Shown piece after piece: positions 53,901-57,239 of a stretch of DNA of 64,000 nucleotides. How positions within the stretch are numbered: position 1 is the first letter of the stretch; every line of letters begins with the position of its first letter. The DNA is from Hanleya hanleyi (taxonomy: Eukaryota > Mollusca > Polyplacophora > Lepidopleurida > Hanleyidae): NCBI GenBank assembly GCA_036873755.1, contig JAVTVY010045443.1:62001-126000 (forward strand). Direction: 5' to 3'. The notes below the pieces were generated by a model that was given only the letters and a program-made list of their open reading frames with translations, made no database searches and had not been told where the DNA came from. Position numbers and translations under genes: made by a program.

Positions 53901-55388
53901 TTTCCTTCCTGTTCATAACTAACTATAAAATTGTTCATTATATTGAACAGTTGAACGTATAAACATGTATTGAAATGACCACTGCATGTGTAAATAAAGA
54001 AAAGAAATAAAATCGCCACGAACCCAGCTATACGTGGTATCCAACAGTGCATCAATATATTGTTTTATTTATATTTATTTTTTTAATTTAGACAGTTTAC
54101 AAGGACGTCTCAGCTAGTAATGGATGAACAGGGATATAGCTGTTCATAGTGAGACGTTGTTTGGGAATCGCTCAGGCATTTGTTGATTGGGGCCTGACGA
54201 TTACTCGGAGATTATCCCACAGTGGGGATTGCTTATTAAGCGCCAATTAGCTGATAGCCTTAATATGGCACCTGAAGAGAAGAAAACGGCAAACTAGCGT
54301 TCACATAAACCATTTTTTTCGCTTTCCTGTTCATTGCTCCTTAATATGGTAACTTGTGGCTTGGAAAAATCTATTCTCCCTTGTAGGCAGATTCATTGTT
54401 TCAGAGGTTTGAAATGCGGAAATTGAATTTATTTTGTCTTGAAAATGACCAATTTTCACATTTTGACAAAATCCCTAATGTATTTTAAATGGGGATTTTT
54501 CCATTTATTTACTTGTGGATTATACTCGAACGAGCGACTGCTCCCTCATGCCGTTTTGACCACACGTTACCATTGCGAATATGAACTTCCTTGCAAATTT
54601 TTGTAATGTTTGGAAATGCGGAAATTACCGAAATCGATTAAAATGTTCGAAAATGGTAAAAATGATAGTCAGTTTTCAACACCATGTAATTAGGGAAATT
54701 AGTATCGCACATAAATTATAAAACTATCACCATAATCCACATCACTTCACATTTCTTAATATTTGCTTTGCGCATAATTTGTATCTGGTAATTCAAACTT
54801 ATTATAAATGCGCAGGTTAGATGATTCACTTCCGCCCTGTTAATCAGTCGCCAACAGACCGGCGAATTTGTCAGGCGGTCACGCACATTGAACATCAAAG
54901 AAAGCTGTGGCCGCTGTCAGCTATTCAGTATACAAAGGCCCAGCGGGCGGTACTGCTGGCCACGGCACCTCGCCCGAGATAGTCGTGCCTCCATCTATTT
55001 TAACTTCATGCTAGAACACAGTGAAACACAGGTTTTACTCACTCCCAATCTTCCTTAGAATGTATAACACAAATACAGCCCTAAAGTTGGTATATTCTTT
55101 TGCAAAATATGTAGTTTGAAGCATGAAATCACAAATTTACATCGACTTAATGATTTCCAGAACATGTGCACGGTTGTTGTTGTTGTTGTTGTTGTTCTTG
55201 ATCGTGTAAACAGTTTCAGACAGTGCGTTCTACTACGGACTAGGATACCAATCCGTCTGATTGATTAATGCTGAAGACCTTCAACACTATTTACCATGGT
55301 TATTTGTACGGATAAGCTTTGCATTTGCTAACAAACGTGGAAATGTTTTCCACACATTTCTCCCGTTTGACAACATGGGCGCCGCCAT
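8831..55388 (-). CDS. ERAL1: ERAL1-like mitochondrial Era GTPase, 11 coding exons, 593 aa
   Basis: Known role of the family: mitochondrial matrix GTPase that binds small-subunit rRNA through a KH domain and helps assemble the small mitoribosomal subunit. Exons in order (minus strand): 55388-55295, 48313-48068, 47543-47416, 36343-36266, 33754-33708, 31801-31740, 30197-30085, 22853-22206, 16510-16361, 13829-13749, 8965-8831. All introns are GT..AG, phases match, and the exons sum to 594 codons including TAA. Residues: 1-31 presequence-like (basic, hydroxylated, starts MAAPML); G1 GAPNCGKST 139-147; G2-type VHTTR 164-168; G3 DTPG 186-189; G4 NKAD 255-258; G5-type SAL 461-463; KH loop GPGG 554-557. 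It is longer than vertebrate ERAL1 (about 437 aa) mainly because of a polar insert after G4 in exon 8. Introns total about 45 kb. No clear polyadenylation signal was identified. UTR limits are unknown. Confidence 0.95.
9834..9902. repeat. Strong hairpin (~33-bp arms)
   Basis: GTGCATGAAACTTTCGCGAT at 9842-9861 is perfectly mirrored by ATCGCGAAAGTTTCATGCAC at 9870-9889; pairing continues outward with GTTTCTTT and AAAGAAAC. Probably the remnant of a small inverted-repeat transposon. ERAL1 intron 10. Confidence 0.85.
10130..10440 (-). pseudogene. Broken pogo/jerky-type DDE transposase fragment
   Basis: Minus-strand translation gives [16 protein letters not shown], an in-frame TAG, then [18 protein letters not shown], which resembles the C-terminal part of pogo/Tigger-family transposases (family pattern: D-x-K-V-D-L-x-x-S-x-x-K-P-x-H-A). 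After a frame change it continues as [14 protein letters not shown]. Stop plus frameshift show it is dead. It lies in ERAL1 intron 10. Family assignment is by motif memory and needs a profile search. Confidence 0.5.
11704..12081 (-). mobile_element. tRNA-derived SINE, 378 bp, 13-bp target duplication
   Basis: Flanked by CATTATTTTCAAG at 11691-11703 and 12082-12094. On the minus strand the head has a pol III A-box-like GGTCTAATGGTTAGAGCG and B box GGTTCGATCCC (12015-12025), then a ~280-bp body, and a tail with CGACGTTAAACCC and (CACT)n. ERAL1 intron 10. It is the most complete SINE in the window. Confidence 0.92.
12374..12452 (-). mobile_element. Degraded tRNA-like SINE head
   Basis: The minus strand reads AATGGTGGCCGAATGGTAGT and, about 45 nt on, GGAGTTCAAGACC, which resemble decayed A and B boxes. 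No tail is recognised. Confidence 0.4.
13749..13829 (-). CDS. ERAL1: ERAL1 exon 10 (KH domain start)
   Basis: 81 nt, 27 codons, between ATTGCAG and CATATT|GTAAGT. It encodes [20 protein letters not shown], the first beta strand of the type II KH domain in Era proteins. Phase 0 at both ends. Confidence 0.93.
13830..15286 (-). other. ERAL1 intron 9, part
   Basis: AT-rich. AGGAGTACTATACTCCT-like short palindromes near 14268-14290 recall those at 340-485. A poly-G run is at 15199-15218. No supported gene. Confidence 0.4.
15287..15903. mobile_element. Foldback element, ~230-bp inverted arms
   Basis: AGTCTGTC and TTTTAATTAGTC at the left (15287-15308) mirror GACTAATTAAAA and GACAGACT at the right (15880-15901). 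Internally, AGAACAAACTAAA near 15373 mirrors TTTAGTTTGTTCT near 15803, and CCATATAAAACCTCAGTACA near 15446 mirrors TGTACTGAAGTTTTATATGG near 15713. The loop is ~150 bp. No ORF. ERAL1 intron 9. Confidence 0.85.
16050..16306 (-). mobile_element. SINE, 257 bp, next to ERAL1 exon 9
   Basis: Flanked by GGAAACAGGCAAG (16037-16049) and GGAAACAGGCGAG (16307-16319). It has the shared tail (GTGA)n plus ATTTAACG and CATATCACGACG, and an internal duplicated GGGTCCTATTCCTTTTCACA. No tRNA head is visible, so this copy is either 5'-truncated or of another subfamily. It ends about 40 bp from the exon 9 donor. Confidence 0.82.
16361..16510 (-). CDS. ERAL1: ERAL1 exon 9
   Basis: 150 nt, 50 codons, between ACGTTTGTAG and ACCTG|GTAATT. 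It encodes [18 protein letters not shown] and [13 protein letters not shown], the conserved segment linking the GTPase and KH domains (family pattern W-x-Y/F-H-S then REKLL-x-x-L-x-x-E-x-P-Y). Confidence 0.94.
17255..18140 (+). repeat. TGACCT-rich repeat block with hairpin end
   Basis: Related to 34020-35135: both contain CAACCTAACAATA, ACTGGATTCAGTTTTGGGG and several TTGACC/TGACCT motifs. The end has GGACGTACGGACAGCCG and the hairpin CCCCTAGGCCAA-AG-TTGGCCGAGGGG at 18106-18131, then TAAAAA. ERAL1 intron 8; no gene seen. Confidence 0.75.
18444..18483 (+). CDS. Possible first exon of a THAP-type protein
   Basis: ATG then [13 protein letters not shown], followed by CAG|GTAATC. The M-x-x-C-x4-C-x-N start is typical of THAP zinc fingers, and a first exon ending soon after is common. 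No second exon with the distal C-x2-H ligands was identified, so this is only suggestive. Plus strand, inside ERAL1 intron 8. Confidence 0.25.
18981..19121. repeat. 70-bp direct duplication
   Basis: AAGTCAAAATTATTTTAAGT with CCAGCCTAAA occurs near 18984 and 19051, each followed by AGAGTCCAAAAG. Two units, AT-rich, in ERAL1 intron 8. Confidence 0.85.
19685..19969 (-). CDS. Short second ORF of the half-LINE, 95 aa, unknown
   Basis: ATG at 19969, about 90 nt after the ORF1 stop, in the same insert. It encodes a Cys-containing protein ([20 protein letters not shown], then [10 protein letters not shown]). I do not recognise it. It could be a genuine small ORF, a relic of ORF2's C-terminus or chance. 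Confidence 0.3.
   Translation of the reverse strand: MAQKVKQILLSNSQTWYVPGPHGQRCGLTKSVGLYGPDKLVMERPYVSCYCGVAGEQYHSAKPPQMCVLDVKTDLCVFGFNYGDMLKIFNGHKK
20058..21152 (-). CDS. LINE ORF1-like RRM and CCHC zinc-knuckle protein, 364 aa
   Basis: The start is the ATG at 21152 ([18 protein letters not shown]); the frame is open further up, but that stretch reads as untranslated leader. Residues about 10-170 look like two RRM-type folds ([29 protein letters not shown]), then a CCHC knuckle [14 protein letters not shown] near residue 178. A long acidic region (E/D/S/G-rich, about residues 220-280) and a Lys/Val-rich tail follow. RRM plus CCHC is the usual make-up of LINE ORF1 RNA chaperones, and of host ZCCHC3-like proteins. 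The frame is intact. Target duplications around the copy support a retroelement rather than a host gene. Confidence 0.8.
   Translation of the reverse strand: MPINRDIEERTVRFSIGGPIRQPGYVRQAFVNLLEEVEIEVSEIEALGQTSNVREWFVTFTSKDLVERVVQLDVLHRDDFKVEVSPFSARRVVIEIQWIIPQVEGQDVVDYFSQYGKVLRVDRVVAPLFDFQSDMRRVHLMADAVQLEKLPYEAKILDCKVLFVVPGRPVHCFECKSVGHTRRWCEKRKVPVGTRVEGKTDTVVPTLVKPGKSYAKAVSEETEKMEDDVEGEDEQEEGSGESEDSEFCSGESGEESEGGEGEADSSQSPVATQTLDPPEAMETGDCVVRDDRAPVQTVQRSRSKVRAAPYPIRDKSVKSKADNSVKPVEVIVEVVKSDKNVKPVKPAGLDKSTKTDKHVQKTHL
21666..21873 (-). mobile_element. SINE, 208 bp, 14-bp target duplication
   Basis: Flanked by TGTAAATGCCTATA at 21652-21665 and 21874-21887. It has the tail (GTGA)n, GATTTAACGTCG, and a body with TGCCTACATGTGCCAGAACA, shared with the copies at 37.8 and 49.1 kb. 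Confidence 0.88.
21900..22188 (+). repeat. Single TGACCT-type unit with hairpin end
   Basis: Shares GTGACCTCCATTTTGGTAC and the GTATCCACACACAAA block with the larger copies. Then GAACGGACAG and the hairpin ATACATCAGCC-TTATT-GGCTGGTGTAT followed by AAAAA (22149-22180). It abuts ERAL1 exon 8. Confidence 0.7.
22206..22853 (-). CDS. ERAL1: ERAL1 exon 8 (G4 end, polar insert, G5)
   Basis: 648 nt (216 codons) between GTATTTCAG and CAAG|GTATTG. It opens with [11 protein letters not shown], completing G4, and then GGIVGG. A stretch of roughly 150 residues rich in S, T, D, E, N and K follows, with a basic run EKKPKKQKK at its start; it has no counterpart in vertebrate ERAL1. It closes with [20 protein letters not shown], which holds the G5 motif. 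Confidence 0.93.
23225..25090. repeat. ~170-bp satellite, about 11 units, trimeric higher-order pattern
   Basis: TACAAGTAGATGGACGGACG recurs near 23401, 23570, 23739, 23911, 24080, 24249, 24421, 24590, 24760 and 24930. Each unit includes GAAGCTTCCATCCAAGTTTG, ATCTTGCAGACAAG and TATATACATGTA. Variants recur every three units: the CGAACACGGATGAACGCATG form at about 23770 and 24281, and the ATGAATGCAGACACACAAAC form at about 23947 and 24459, about 510 bp apart. Located in ERAL1 intron 7, close to exon 8. Confidence 0.93.
25084..25217 (+). repeat. GGAC/GACA/CATC microsatellite and terminal hairpin of the 170-bp array
   Basis: A run of GGAC, CAGA and CATC repeats leads to the hairpin GTCTCCCCCCAAC-ATA-GTTGGGGGAGAC at 25187-25215. 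This is the same order (satellite body, GGAC tract, hairpin) found in other repeats of the window. Confidence 0.8.
25590..26000 (+). repeat. ~150-bp repeat (ACTAGACCCCAAGGGGAACC family), 2-3 units
   Basis: Units contain AGAAAAGGTATCTTGCACAA, GAGAAAGATCCATGCAGTAG and AAGATGGCCGCCTGGTGGCC. The same family recurs at 31262-31598. No gene evidence. Confidence 0.85.
26863..27310 (+). repeat. 191-bp direct duplication with GGAC tract and hairpin
   Basis: GATGGGCATAGATAACAGTG starts at 26863 and again at 27054; both units end in ACAAGAACATGTTGA. The second is followed by GACGGACGGACGGACGTAC and the hairpin ACCCCACAGCCC-TAT-GGGCTGAGGGGT (27276-27302). Confidence 0.85.
27355..27420 (+). repeat. GGAC-type tract and hairpin
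   Basis: CGTACGGACGTACAAGACAA is followed by ATACCCCATTGCCAAAATTGGCCGAGGGGTAAAAA-type sequence: a stem around 27388-27413 and then A-rich DNA. Same architecture as the other GGAC-hairpin ends. Confidence 0.7.
27940..30085 (-). repeat. ~80-bp tandem array made from the ERAL1 exon 7/intron 7 junction
   Basis: Anchored on the shared AGGGTAGGCAAG block, units start near 29141, 29221, 29300, 29381, 29460, 29540, 29619, 29702, 29779, 29861, 29938 and 30021, followed by the true exon copy near 30102. Two more units lie at about 28007 and 28087, beyond a pogo-like MITE (28139-29122). Read on the minus strand, each unit holds ~54 nt matching the end of exon 7 ([22 protein letters not shown], versus [18 protein letters not shown] in the exon) and ~26 nt matching the start of intron 7, donor included. 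Alternating 77- and 82-bp spacings suggest a dimeric sub-pattern. Confidence 0.9.
28139..29122. mobile_element. Pogo-like MITE, 984 bp, TA target duplication
   Basis: Begins CAGTGAAACCT and ends AGGTTTCACTG, with TA on each side (28137-28138 and 29123-29124). No transposase frame inside. It holds an internal direct repeat (GGGGGACCCCTGCTCCTCG at about 28671 and 28740). It sits inside the exon-derived array, so it arrived after the amplification. Confidence 0.8.
30085..30197 (-). CDS. ERAL1: ERAL1 exon 7 (ends at the NK of G4)
   Basis: 113 nt between TTTTCTAG and AATAAA|GTAAGTACC. It encodes [15 protein letters not shown] and then [18 protein letters not shown]. The G4 motif NKxD is split by the intron: N-K here, A-D in exon 8. 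The last ~54 nt of this exon plus ~26 nt of the intron are the source of the downstream tandem array at 27940-30085. Confidence 0.93.
30538..30710 (-). mobile_element. SINE, 173 bp
   Basis: Near-identical flanks TGCAGTAGTGTG (30526-30537) and TGCAGTATTGTG (30711-30722). The body matches the 16-kb copy (ATTTAACGTCGCTTTCAACT, CACCCGGGAACCCCACGGGT, TCCCAGGTCAACCC). Located in ERAL1 intron 6. Confidence 0.8.
30795..30966. mobile_element. Short pogo-like MITE, 172 bp
   Basis: Same terminal motif as the larger copy: CAGTGAAACC at the left, GGTTTCATTG at the right, TA on both sides (30793-30794, 30967-30968). The next bases on each arm (TATACCGACC against GGTTGGTCGG/GGTATTC) also resemble each other in inverse orientation. 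Located in ERAL1 intron 6. Confidence 0.75.
30975..31095. repeat. Short degenerate repeat (CTCTAATAATTCAATG)n
   Basis: GCTCTAATAATTCAAT and close variants recur about six times. Related words occur at 9385, 12100, 12975 and 35450-35690 (TCTAATAATTCAATCACC type), so it belongs to a dispersed family. Confidence 0.7.
31262..31598 (+). repeat. Second copy of the ~150-bp repeat with GGAC tract and hairpin end
   Basis: Almost two units of the family seen at 25.6-26.0 kb, then a GGAC tract (31528-31550) and the hairpin AGCCCACCATC-TGCAG-GTGATGGTGGGCT followed by AAAAA (31567-31600). It lies in ERAL1 intron 6. Confidence 0.85.
31740..31801 (-). CDS. ERAL1: ERAL1 exon 6
   Basis: 62 nt between TTTTTTCAG and CTGG|GTAAAC. 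It encodes [20 protein letters not shown], the helix and strand after switch II in ERAL1 (family pattern H-x-L-x-x-S-L-x-x-D-P). It is phase 2 in, phase 1 out. Confidence 0.92.
33708..33754 (-). CDS. ERAL1: ERAL1 exon 5 (G3/DTPG)
   Basis: A 47-nt micro-exon between GATTTCAG and ACAG|GTAAGA. It encodes [15 protein letters not shown], the G3 motif and switch II start. It is too short to stand out as an open frame but is fixed by the neighbouring phases and Era-family order. Confidence 0.93.
34020..35140 (+). repeat. TGACCT-rich repeat block, second copy, with GGAC tract and hairpin
   Basis: Same family as 17255-18140, made of degenerate ~100-bp units with TTTGGTATGYGACAC and CACTCACCAAAA. It contains four exact TGACCTTTGACCT motifs (34140, 34579, 34808, 34967). 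The end at 35075-35130 has GGAGACGGACGGAC and a CGCCTG-TTTGG-CAGGCG stem. A single related unit with a GGCT hairpin is at 21900-22185. Confidence 0.8.
36266..36343 (-). CDS. ERAL1: ERAL1 exon 4 (switch I/G2)
   Basis: Exactly 26 codons between CTTTTACAG and ATT|GTAAGT. It contains [20 protein letters not shown], which matches the Era switch I pattern (S-x-K-x-x-T-T-R). Exon 3 (phase 0) joins it directly. The intron between them holds the DIRS element. Confidence 0.93.
37277..37485 (+). other. Two exon-like blocks with good splice signals
   Basis: TTTTTATTTTCAG precedes a 104-nt block (37277-37380) that ends CCG|GTAAAT; TATATTTTCAG precedes a 44-nt block (37442-37485) that ends CAG|GTAATC. One frame is open through both (…[11 protein letters not shown] then [13 protein letters not shown]) with matching phase. 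No known domain and no neighbouring exons were found. It could be part of a nested plus-strand transcript in ERAL1 intron 3, or chance. Confidence 0.25.
37819..37969 (-). mobile_element. SINE, 151 bp, 12-bp target duplication
   Basis: Flanked by AATTGGGAATGA at 37807-37818 and 37970-37981. Contains GATTTAACGTCGTTTTCAAC and TGCCTACATGTGCCAGAACA. ERAL1 intron 3. Confidence 0.88.
39072..39304 (-). mobile_element. tRNA(Ser/Leu)-type SINE, 233 bp, 11-bp target duplication
   Basis: Flanked by CTCGGATTCTG at 39061-39071 and 39305-39315. The minus-strand head GGTGGCCGAGTGGTCTAAGG, with a long variable arm and GGGTTCGAGCC B box, resembles a class II tRNA. A central GGTACTCCGGCTTCCTCCAC motif follows. 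This is a different SINE family from the GTTTAACGTCG group. It lies just outside the DIRS left end. Confidence 0.88.
39606..39698. repeat. DIRS internal complementary region
   Basis: 39606-39657 is the reverse complement of the element's left outer end (39371-39423), and 39658-39698 is the reverse complement of its right outer end. This fused copy of both ends is the template feature thought to circularise DIRS DNA. Confidence 0.9.
40025..41242 (-). CDS. DIRS tyrosine recombinase, about 405 aa
   Basis: The third ORF of the element, in a different frame from RT and overlapping its end by about 320 nt. A Ser/Thr-rich start leads to a SAM-like core-binding segment ([28 protein letters not shown]). 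The catalytic domain has Arg in [13 protein letters not shown]-x-x-R in [12 protein letters not shown] and the nucleophile Tyr in ADHYLRDL near the C-terminus, the tyrosine recombinase R/H-R/Y set. It would integrate the circular DNA copy. The frame is open upstream to 42910, but that stretch reads as an out-of-frame shadow of RT, so I use the Met at 41242; the exact start is uncertain. Confidence 0.85.
   Translation of the reverse strand: MVASSTLVRSSSTTINRHTSAAASVVVTTQSASSRSISPAPRVAQSSRVQAIKQSLTAEGFSSEVAEAMVGANRESTTHLYQSKWKYFVEWCNSRNYVPYSATIPIVADFLYHLQHDRRFQPSTIEGYRSALSKVLHLTAGIEIGQDANIAALIKSFALQARRTRQLLPKWDLGVVLSALLRPPFEPLADASIRAVSFKAAFLMAFALTTRISELHALERASLRWTDGWTRISFRTIPEFIAKNETTCPGPCIQRRYEIPALTNILDESLDQDRLLCPVRTIRHYILRTDPNRGSRRLLFLSLQPGAKSDITKNTVASWLKRLIHWTYTLAIVTPPLLSTVSSHEIRALSASWPLWRNLSVDEITASCAWRSNSTFADHYLRDLSVQAEGVAALGPLVAAQRVIR
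40924..43236 (-). CDS. DIRS reverse transcriptase-RNase H, about 770 aa
   Basis: The second ORF of the DIRS element. The first in-frame ATG is at 43236; the frame is open about 18 nt further. The RT domain has [20 protein letters not shown], then [13 protein letters not shown] and the catalytic YIDD at 42357-42346 (about residues 294-297). An RNase H region follows with [12 protein letters not shown], an INILEMLA helix and [16 protein letters not shown], which carry the expected acidic residues. The C-terminal part contains [15 protein letters not shown] and LDLFATRHN, common in DIRS RT-RH proteins. Role: copies the element RNA into DNA. The frame is uninterrupted. Confidence 0.92.
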   Translation of the reverse strand: MASTRVRSESLQSGKRDRSSSNIIRKIFVPLTSNRVEDDQSSSASNTSPPTKEEVENVGIDFAHGPPNHPIISPLNVYSIPQFHQFHHPVVGGRLQIFWENWDFISPDAWVKRTLRDGFRLTFQHYPRLIAHPKPSRIPVRPEHLQTLLTSVQILIDKGAARELPPSENSPGFYSPVFVIPKKDSGQLRMIIDLRRLNRDCLAPPPKFKMATIPSLRSRLLPGTWMTSIDLQDAYLHVPIFPSHRRYLRFTVGKRRFEWQVLPFGISVAPWCFTRITNPVVTYLHLRGVNIEAYIDDILLWGPNPAVLSSQTSFALEVLRQLGFIPHPDKSELSPAQQRKYIGAMFDTERAIALPPEDRWTKIQLQINAFLSSPFRLLQQWQALLGLLTSAQDLTRHGRLYLRPLQFHLHPYLRSLSFNPRIPVPHHLRQYLHWWQSRYNVMSGVSLHPFRPAHHLFTDASLTGWGAHMEDLQVSGRWSQQESSLHINILEMLAILHALRHWRHHLHLSSVLVACDNSTVVHYINKQGGTKSHPLFLKTLELFLETQQNHCHIRARHIPGRLNVIADSLSRPDRILQTEWRLHPDVFKQISIIWEQPHLDLFATRHNTQLPLYVSPVLDPQAHAIDALSISWDNLIAYAFPPLALIQSVLQKIQDHVCIIILIVPWWPHRPWFAHLVQLLTDTPRRLPAWWSLLSQHRQGVYHQRPEWLNLHACRLSSSHSQRKAFQARLQRLWLVQTENQPHTSTSQSGSISWSGATAVTTFPTLPLFQ
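43055..45226 (-). CDS. DIRS gag-like protein, 723 aa
   Basis: The first ORF of the DIRS element, starting at a real ATG (45226) about 120 bp inside the right inverted repeat. Near the N-terminus is a CTKC motif. A long Ser/Arg/Lys/Pro/His-rich low-complexity middle with several RS-type dipeptides follows, then a better-structured C-terminal half (about residues 440-660), and a Gly/Gln/Lys/Arg-rich basic tail that could bind nucleic acid. Its position and composition match the gag-like first ORF of DIRS elements; no enzyme motif is visible. It overlaps the next ORF by about 180 nt in another frame. Confidence 0.8.
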   Translation of the reverse strand: MSASNVSTPSTGRRCTKCRQFVKKPGTVVKRILPLQYREGPVNTDDVHSTASSPRIQPSGWKNQSTPSGSFTAGQVHHSSSESPDHGETRADQRADVSSSVPDSTPPIKRRKKPKRKHHSQRKSVHTMSPVDEDVGYILHVDSPGAVDPELTQLTALPMPVIADKPDKRAVSTEISQSRQREKSTEPLKRKRTPDVHQLWDQVVSARLPTDSNHRHGNPRDTDKDKSHKSESQHSKKPTEPRKRHETSDRGRAMERSKPLKRKQSPKTGHDKKSDSPQKRNRIKENQPKDKAEVRPLIKSPERKRRRKTSDHSRSRSPHPRRPRRRTRSRSSGHRRSRSGSRNRAYDPVEQNRVHDESPTSEECLDDRRRRSRSPASSTDSHKRSASSESDTGKGDKLTLRSKMAAVYQLLPNLPLPDPNKDKEKKRKRQTYAANLEDIPVDTVGSSPTSFPPSTQFPHLFSLLDEQRTRSFSLLPKRPGQYKTYSMHRAILPAKSAPADAELDLILTNNKPTQLDFPVTQARVVEESLLNQHRISSYADCLISASTKMLNDIDLRRGKDHSVQISSSELEFLQGFTESLDRANAHIMENMVFSYSSIIHARRSTYLKLARTDVPESAKRQLMLQPLASETLFNGAVRQCVPDMREERYSRMASSGKRGSNRQYGKHKGSLGKPTKWQKGQKFQQYHQEDFRPFNQQQGGGRPKFLGKQHQSSNKGRGGKRRD
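45483..47415 (-). other. ERAL1 intron 3, exon-3 side
   Basis: Unique-looking AT-rich DNA between the DIRS right end and exon 3. I see no gene, repeat or strong motif. Confidence 0.5.
47416..47543 (-). CDS. ERAL1: ERAL1 exon 3 (G1/P-loop)
   Basis: The acceptor TTGTATTTCAG precedes 47543 and the donor GG|GTATGT follows 47416. It encodes a beta strand, [20 protein letters not shown], that contains the Walker A/G1 loop, and ends at phase 0 after GWR. This is the most diagnostic piece for a TRAFAC/Era GTPase. Confidence 0.95.
48068..48313 (-). CDS. ERAL1: ERAL1 exon 2 (linker with 10-residue repeats)
   Basis: The acceptor TTATCAG precedes 48313 and the donor CCAG|GTAAC follows 48068. It encodes residues 32 to 113. 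A 30-bp tandem repeat (about 48165-48245) gives three copies of a Ser/Glu/Lys/Pro decapeptide ([10 protein letters not shown]), followed by a FFGF motif reminiscent of the N-terminal linker of animal ERAL1. The frame stays open upstream of the acceptor, so an alternative first exon starting here cannot be excluded. Confidence 0.85.
49122..49345 (-). mobile_element. SINE copy in ERAL1 intron 1
   Basis: GAGTAGGATTTAACATCGTT and TGCCTACATGTGCCAGAACA match the 21.7- and 37.8-kb copies. A clear target duplication was not found, so the limits are approximate. Confidence 0.7.
49346..53120 (-). other. ERAL1 intron 1, part
   Basis: AT-rich. It holds AAGGTCAAGGTCA-type words at 50320-50640, a GGAC-hairpin end at 50735-50815 and a cluster of GCAACATTGT/ACAATGTTGC words at 50050-50140 that resemble the 97-bp array at 61 kb. 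No gene recognised. Confidence 0.45.
50735..50815 (-). repeat. GGAC-type tract and hairpin, minus strand
   Basis: Read on the minus strand: GGACAGATGGATGGCCAGAC, then ACTCTTTGGCCAAATTTGGT with CGAGAGGT (a stem of about 11 bp), then TAATAAT. Same architecture as the plus-strand copies at 18.1 and 27.4 kb. Confidence 0.6.
53121..53413. mobile_element. Palindromic MITE, 293 bp, TA target duplication
   Basis: Starts CAGTACAAGGCAGAAATAAC and ends GTTATTTCTGCCTTGTACTG with TA on each side. The arms are near-perfect complements through TAGGCGAGTTTTCCGG to a centre of GCGTCGACCGTACGC around 53259. The right arm has one short duplication (ATGAGCAAGTTT). It lies 34 bp upstream of the PHD exon start. 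Confidence 0.9.
53447..53672 (+). CDS. PHD-finger exon (ING-like C4HC3), nested in ERAL1 intron 1
   Basis: ATG at 53447; about 75 codons to a T|GTAAGT donor after 53672. A Glu/Asp-rich start leads to a complete PHD finger: [28 protein letters not shown] and WICIEC carry the C4HC3 ligands (C-x-C, C-x4-C, H-x2-C, C-x2-C). The aromatic residue and MIGCD context resemble ING-type PHDs that read methylated H3K4 (family knowledge). Further exons were not found. Such PHDs also occur in molluscan retroelement proteins, so host gene or transposon origin is open. The first in-frame ATG was used. Confidence 0.7.
53830..55294 (-). other. ERAL1 intron 1, exon-1 side
   Basis: AT-rich, with a (GTT)n run at 55171-55194. 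A second exon for the PHD gene on the plus strand was sought here and not found. Confidence 0.4.
55295..55388 (-). CDS. ERAL1: ERAL1 exon 1 (start codon, mitochondrial presequence)
   Basis: The ATG at 55388-55386 lies in an ATGGCGGC context, a YY1-like start often seen in mitochondrial-protein genes. It encodes 31 codons with R/K and no acidic residues, typical of a cleavable matrix-targeting peptide, then ends in phase 1 at a CATG|GTAAAT donor. This ATG was chosen because exon 2 begins after an AG in the matching phase and because the family's proteins begin in a similar way. A second in-frame Met is at residue 5. Confidence 0.85.
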
Positions 55389-55560
55389 GTCGTATACATT
55401 CAAGGGAGATTACCCTTACTATAAGCGTGTGGTCCGTCCTTCATTATTCAGCCGTCGTCCATTATCCGCGACCATAATCCAAAGACCTGTTCCATAATAT
55501 GAAATAGGCAAAGCCTAGAAACGAACGAAGTATACTTCTTTTGTTCGCTTCTGACTTTGC
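55389..55560 (-). promoter_or_regulatory. ERAL1 5' UTR/promoter region
   Basis: Immediately upstream of the ERAL1 ATG on the minus strand. No TATA box is obvious; the start codon sits in a YY1-like ATGGCGGC. CG dinucleotides are more frequent than in the surrounding AT-rich DNA. Transcription start not placed. Confidence 0.35.
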
Positions 55561-57239
55561 CTTTTTCGTATCATTTTTTTTCTGCTTCTTCTTTTTCGCC
55601 AACCGTATAGGTCTATATAGTCACTGTTATATTACGGAAGTTTAGAAGGGACATTGAAAATTATAGGCGCAGCCTAGTGCGAGTTGTTTTCATTTTCCTG
55701 ATCGTTTGTGGCTTGGTGATTTCTGATGAAATACTGGCAACCCAAAAGTTCCCGAATTGCCGTGGTTGTGGATGATGCGTTGAATATTTGATCAATCGGG
55801 AAACGTATTGTTCTTTATATGACATAGCAGACTGCCTATATGTTTCACACATTTCAAGGTCCCGAAAATAATAATTATTTTCAGTATAATCAAACACATT
55901 CGATCAGAATTGATACTCTGGATCGGATCTGGGATAAAGTATGTTGATCGAATATATAAACCACAAAATATTGGGATGCTTCTTCATTATAAATTAATTT
56001 AAGGAATTAAACTGATAGAATTATTTTAATTTTATCCTTGAATGAAAAATTAAGAATGCCAAACTATTCGAAGAGAGATATTACTATAATGGACAGAAAT
56101 ATTGGGATGTTTATACAATAGTTATATATAATCAAATTATTGTAAACAAGTGAAAAACAAGACATAATGGTGATTGATAGCTTATGAAGCCAGGACATTC
56201 CACCCTGAGGACATTTACCCCTGTAGACATTTCCCTAGATATTTCCTCCTTCAAACATTTCCCTCTGTGGAAATTCCCCACTCCCCTCCCCTCCTGTTTG
56301 TTTTGTACTATAACTACAAATGTGTAACACACTGAAATATTTTAAGATACTGTTAACAAGATTTGTATTATTTAGTAAAATATTGTAATAGTTATCTTAG
56401 GTTTTGCCATGAATTACTTTTTCTTCAACAGGGCACTATTTTGACATGCATAATTCATGGTTTTACTTCCAAACTACTTCCAATACCCCATGGTTTCATT
56501 GAAGACAAAACATACATTAGGTCTACTGGGTGATATTTTGTGGAGAATATGATAATATTCACATTGTTTTTAAAATTCTAATAATTAGTTCAATCGGCAT
56601 GTTTGTTACATAATTTCTGTACTAATTAGAAGCTATTGTTCATTTTGTTATTTTCAAGGTTCTGTGTGGAACCTGACTGAATGATATAATAACATAAATA
56701 TTTACTATGTATCAATTCTCTTAGATACAATGGCGATAACAGAGGCTCCAAACAAGATTGGCTGTTCTGTCAATTACAGCGCCGTCGCCACCCGCACAAC
56801 AGGAGATTTGAGATGAATTTCTACAACTTGGGGAAGTGAAAGATTCTGTTAAAAAAAATGTTGAAATTAGAACTGGACCATTCTTTTTAGAATTTCTTTC
56901 ATTTAATTATGTGTTAAAATTAAGCTCTTCAGGGGAGAGAAATCCCTCAGTGACGTCCTGTATCAAACAGAATATCAACGTCGTAGCTTTTAATAAACAT
57001 AGCATAAACATAGCATAAACATATGTCACATGTATGTTACATTATTGATTGTTCGCCTCATGTAGGTGCTTTTTTTTCATTCATGTAGGTGCTAATTAGC
57101 AAATAAACATCTATTCTATTCTATCGTGTGGATCAAAATATTTATTTATTTATGACTACGTAATAGTTGTTAACGTATATGTATACTACCGGTAGCTATT
57201 GTTTTATCATGCCGAATTATAGAAAATAATACATTATGT
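55561..57239. other. AT-rich intergenic stretch
   Basis: Upstream of ERAL1. Short frames only; nothing recognised. Confidence 0.4.
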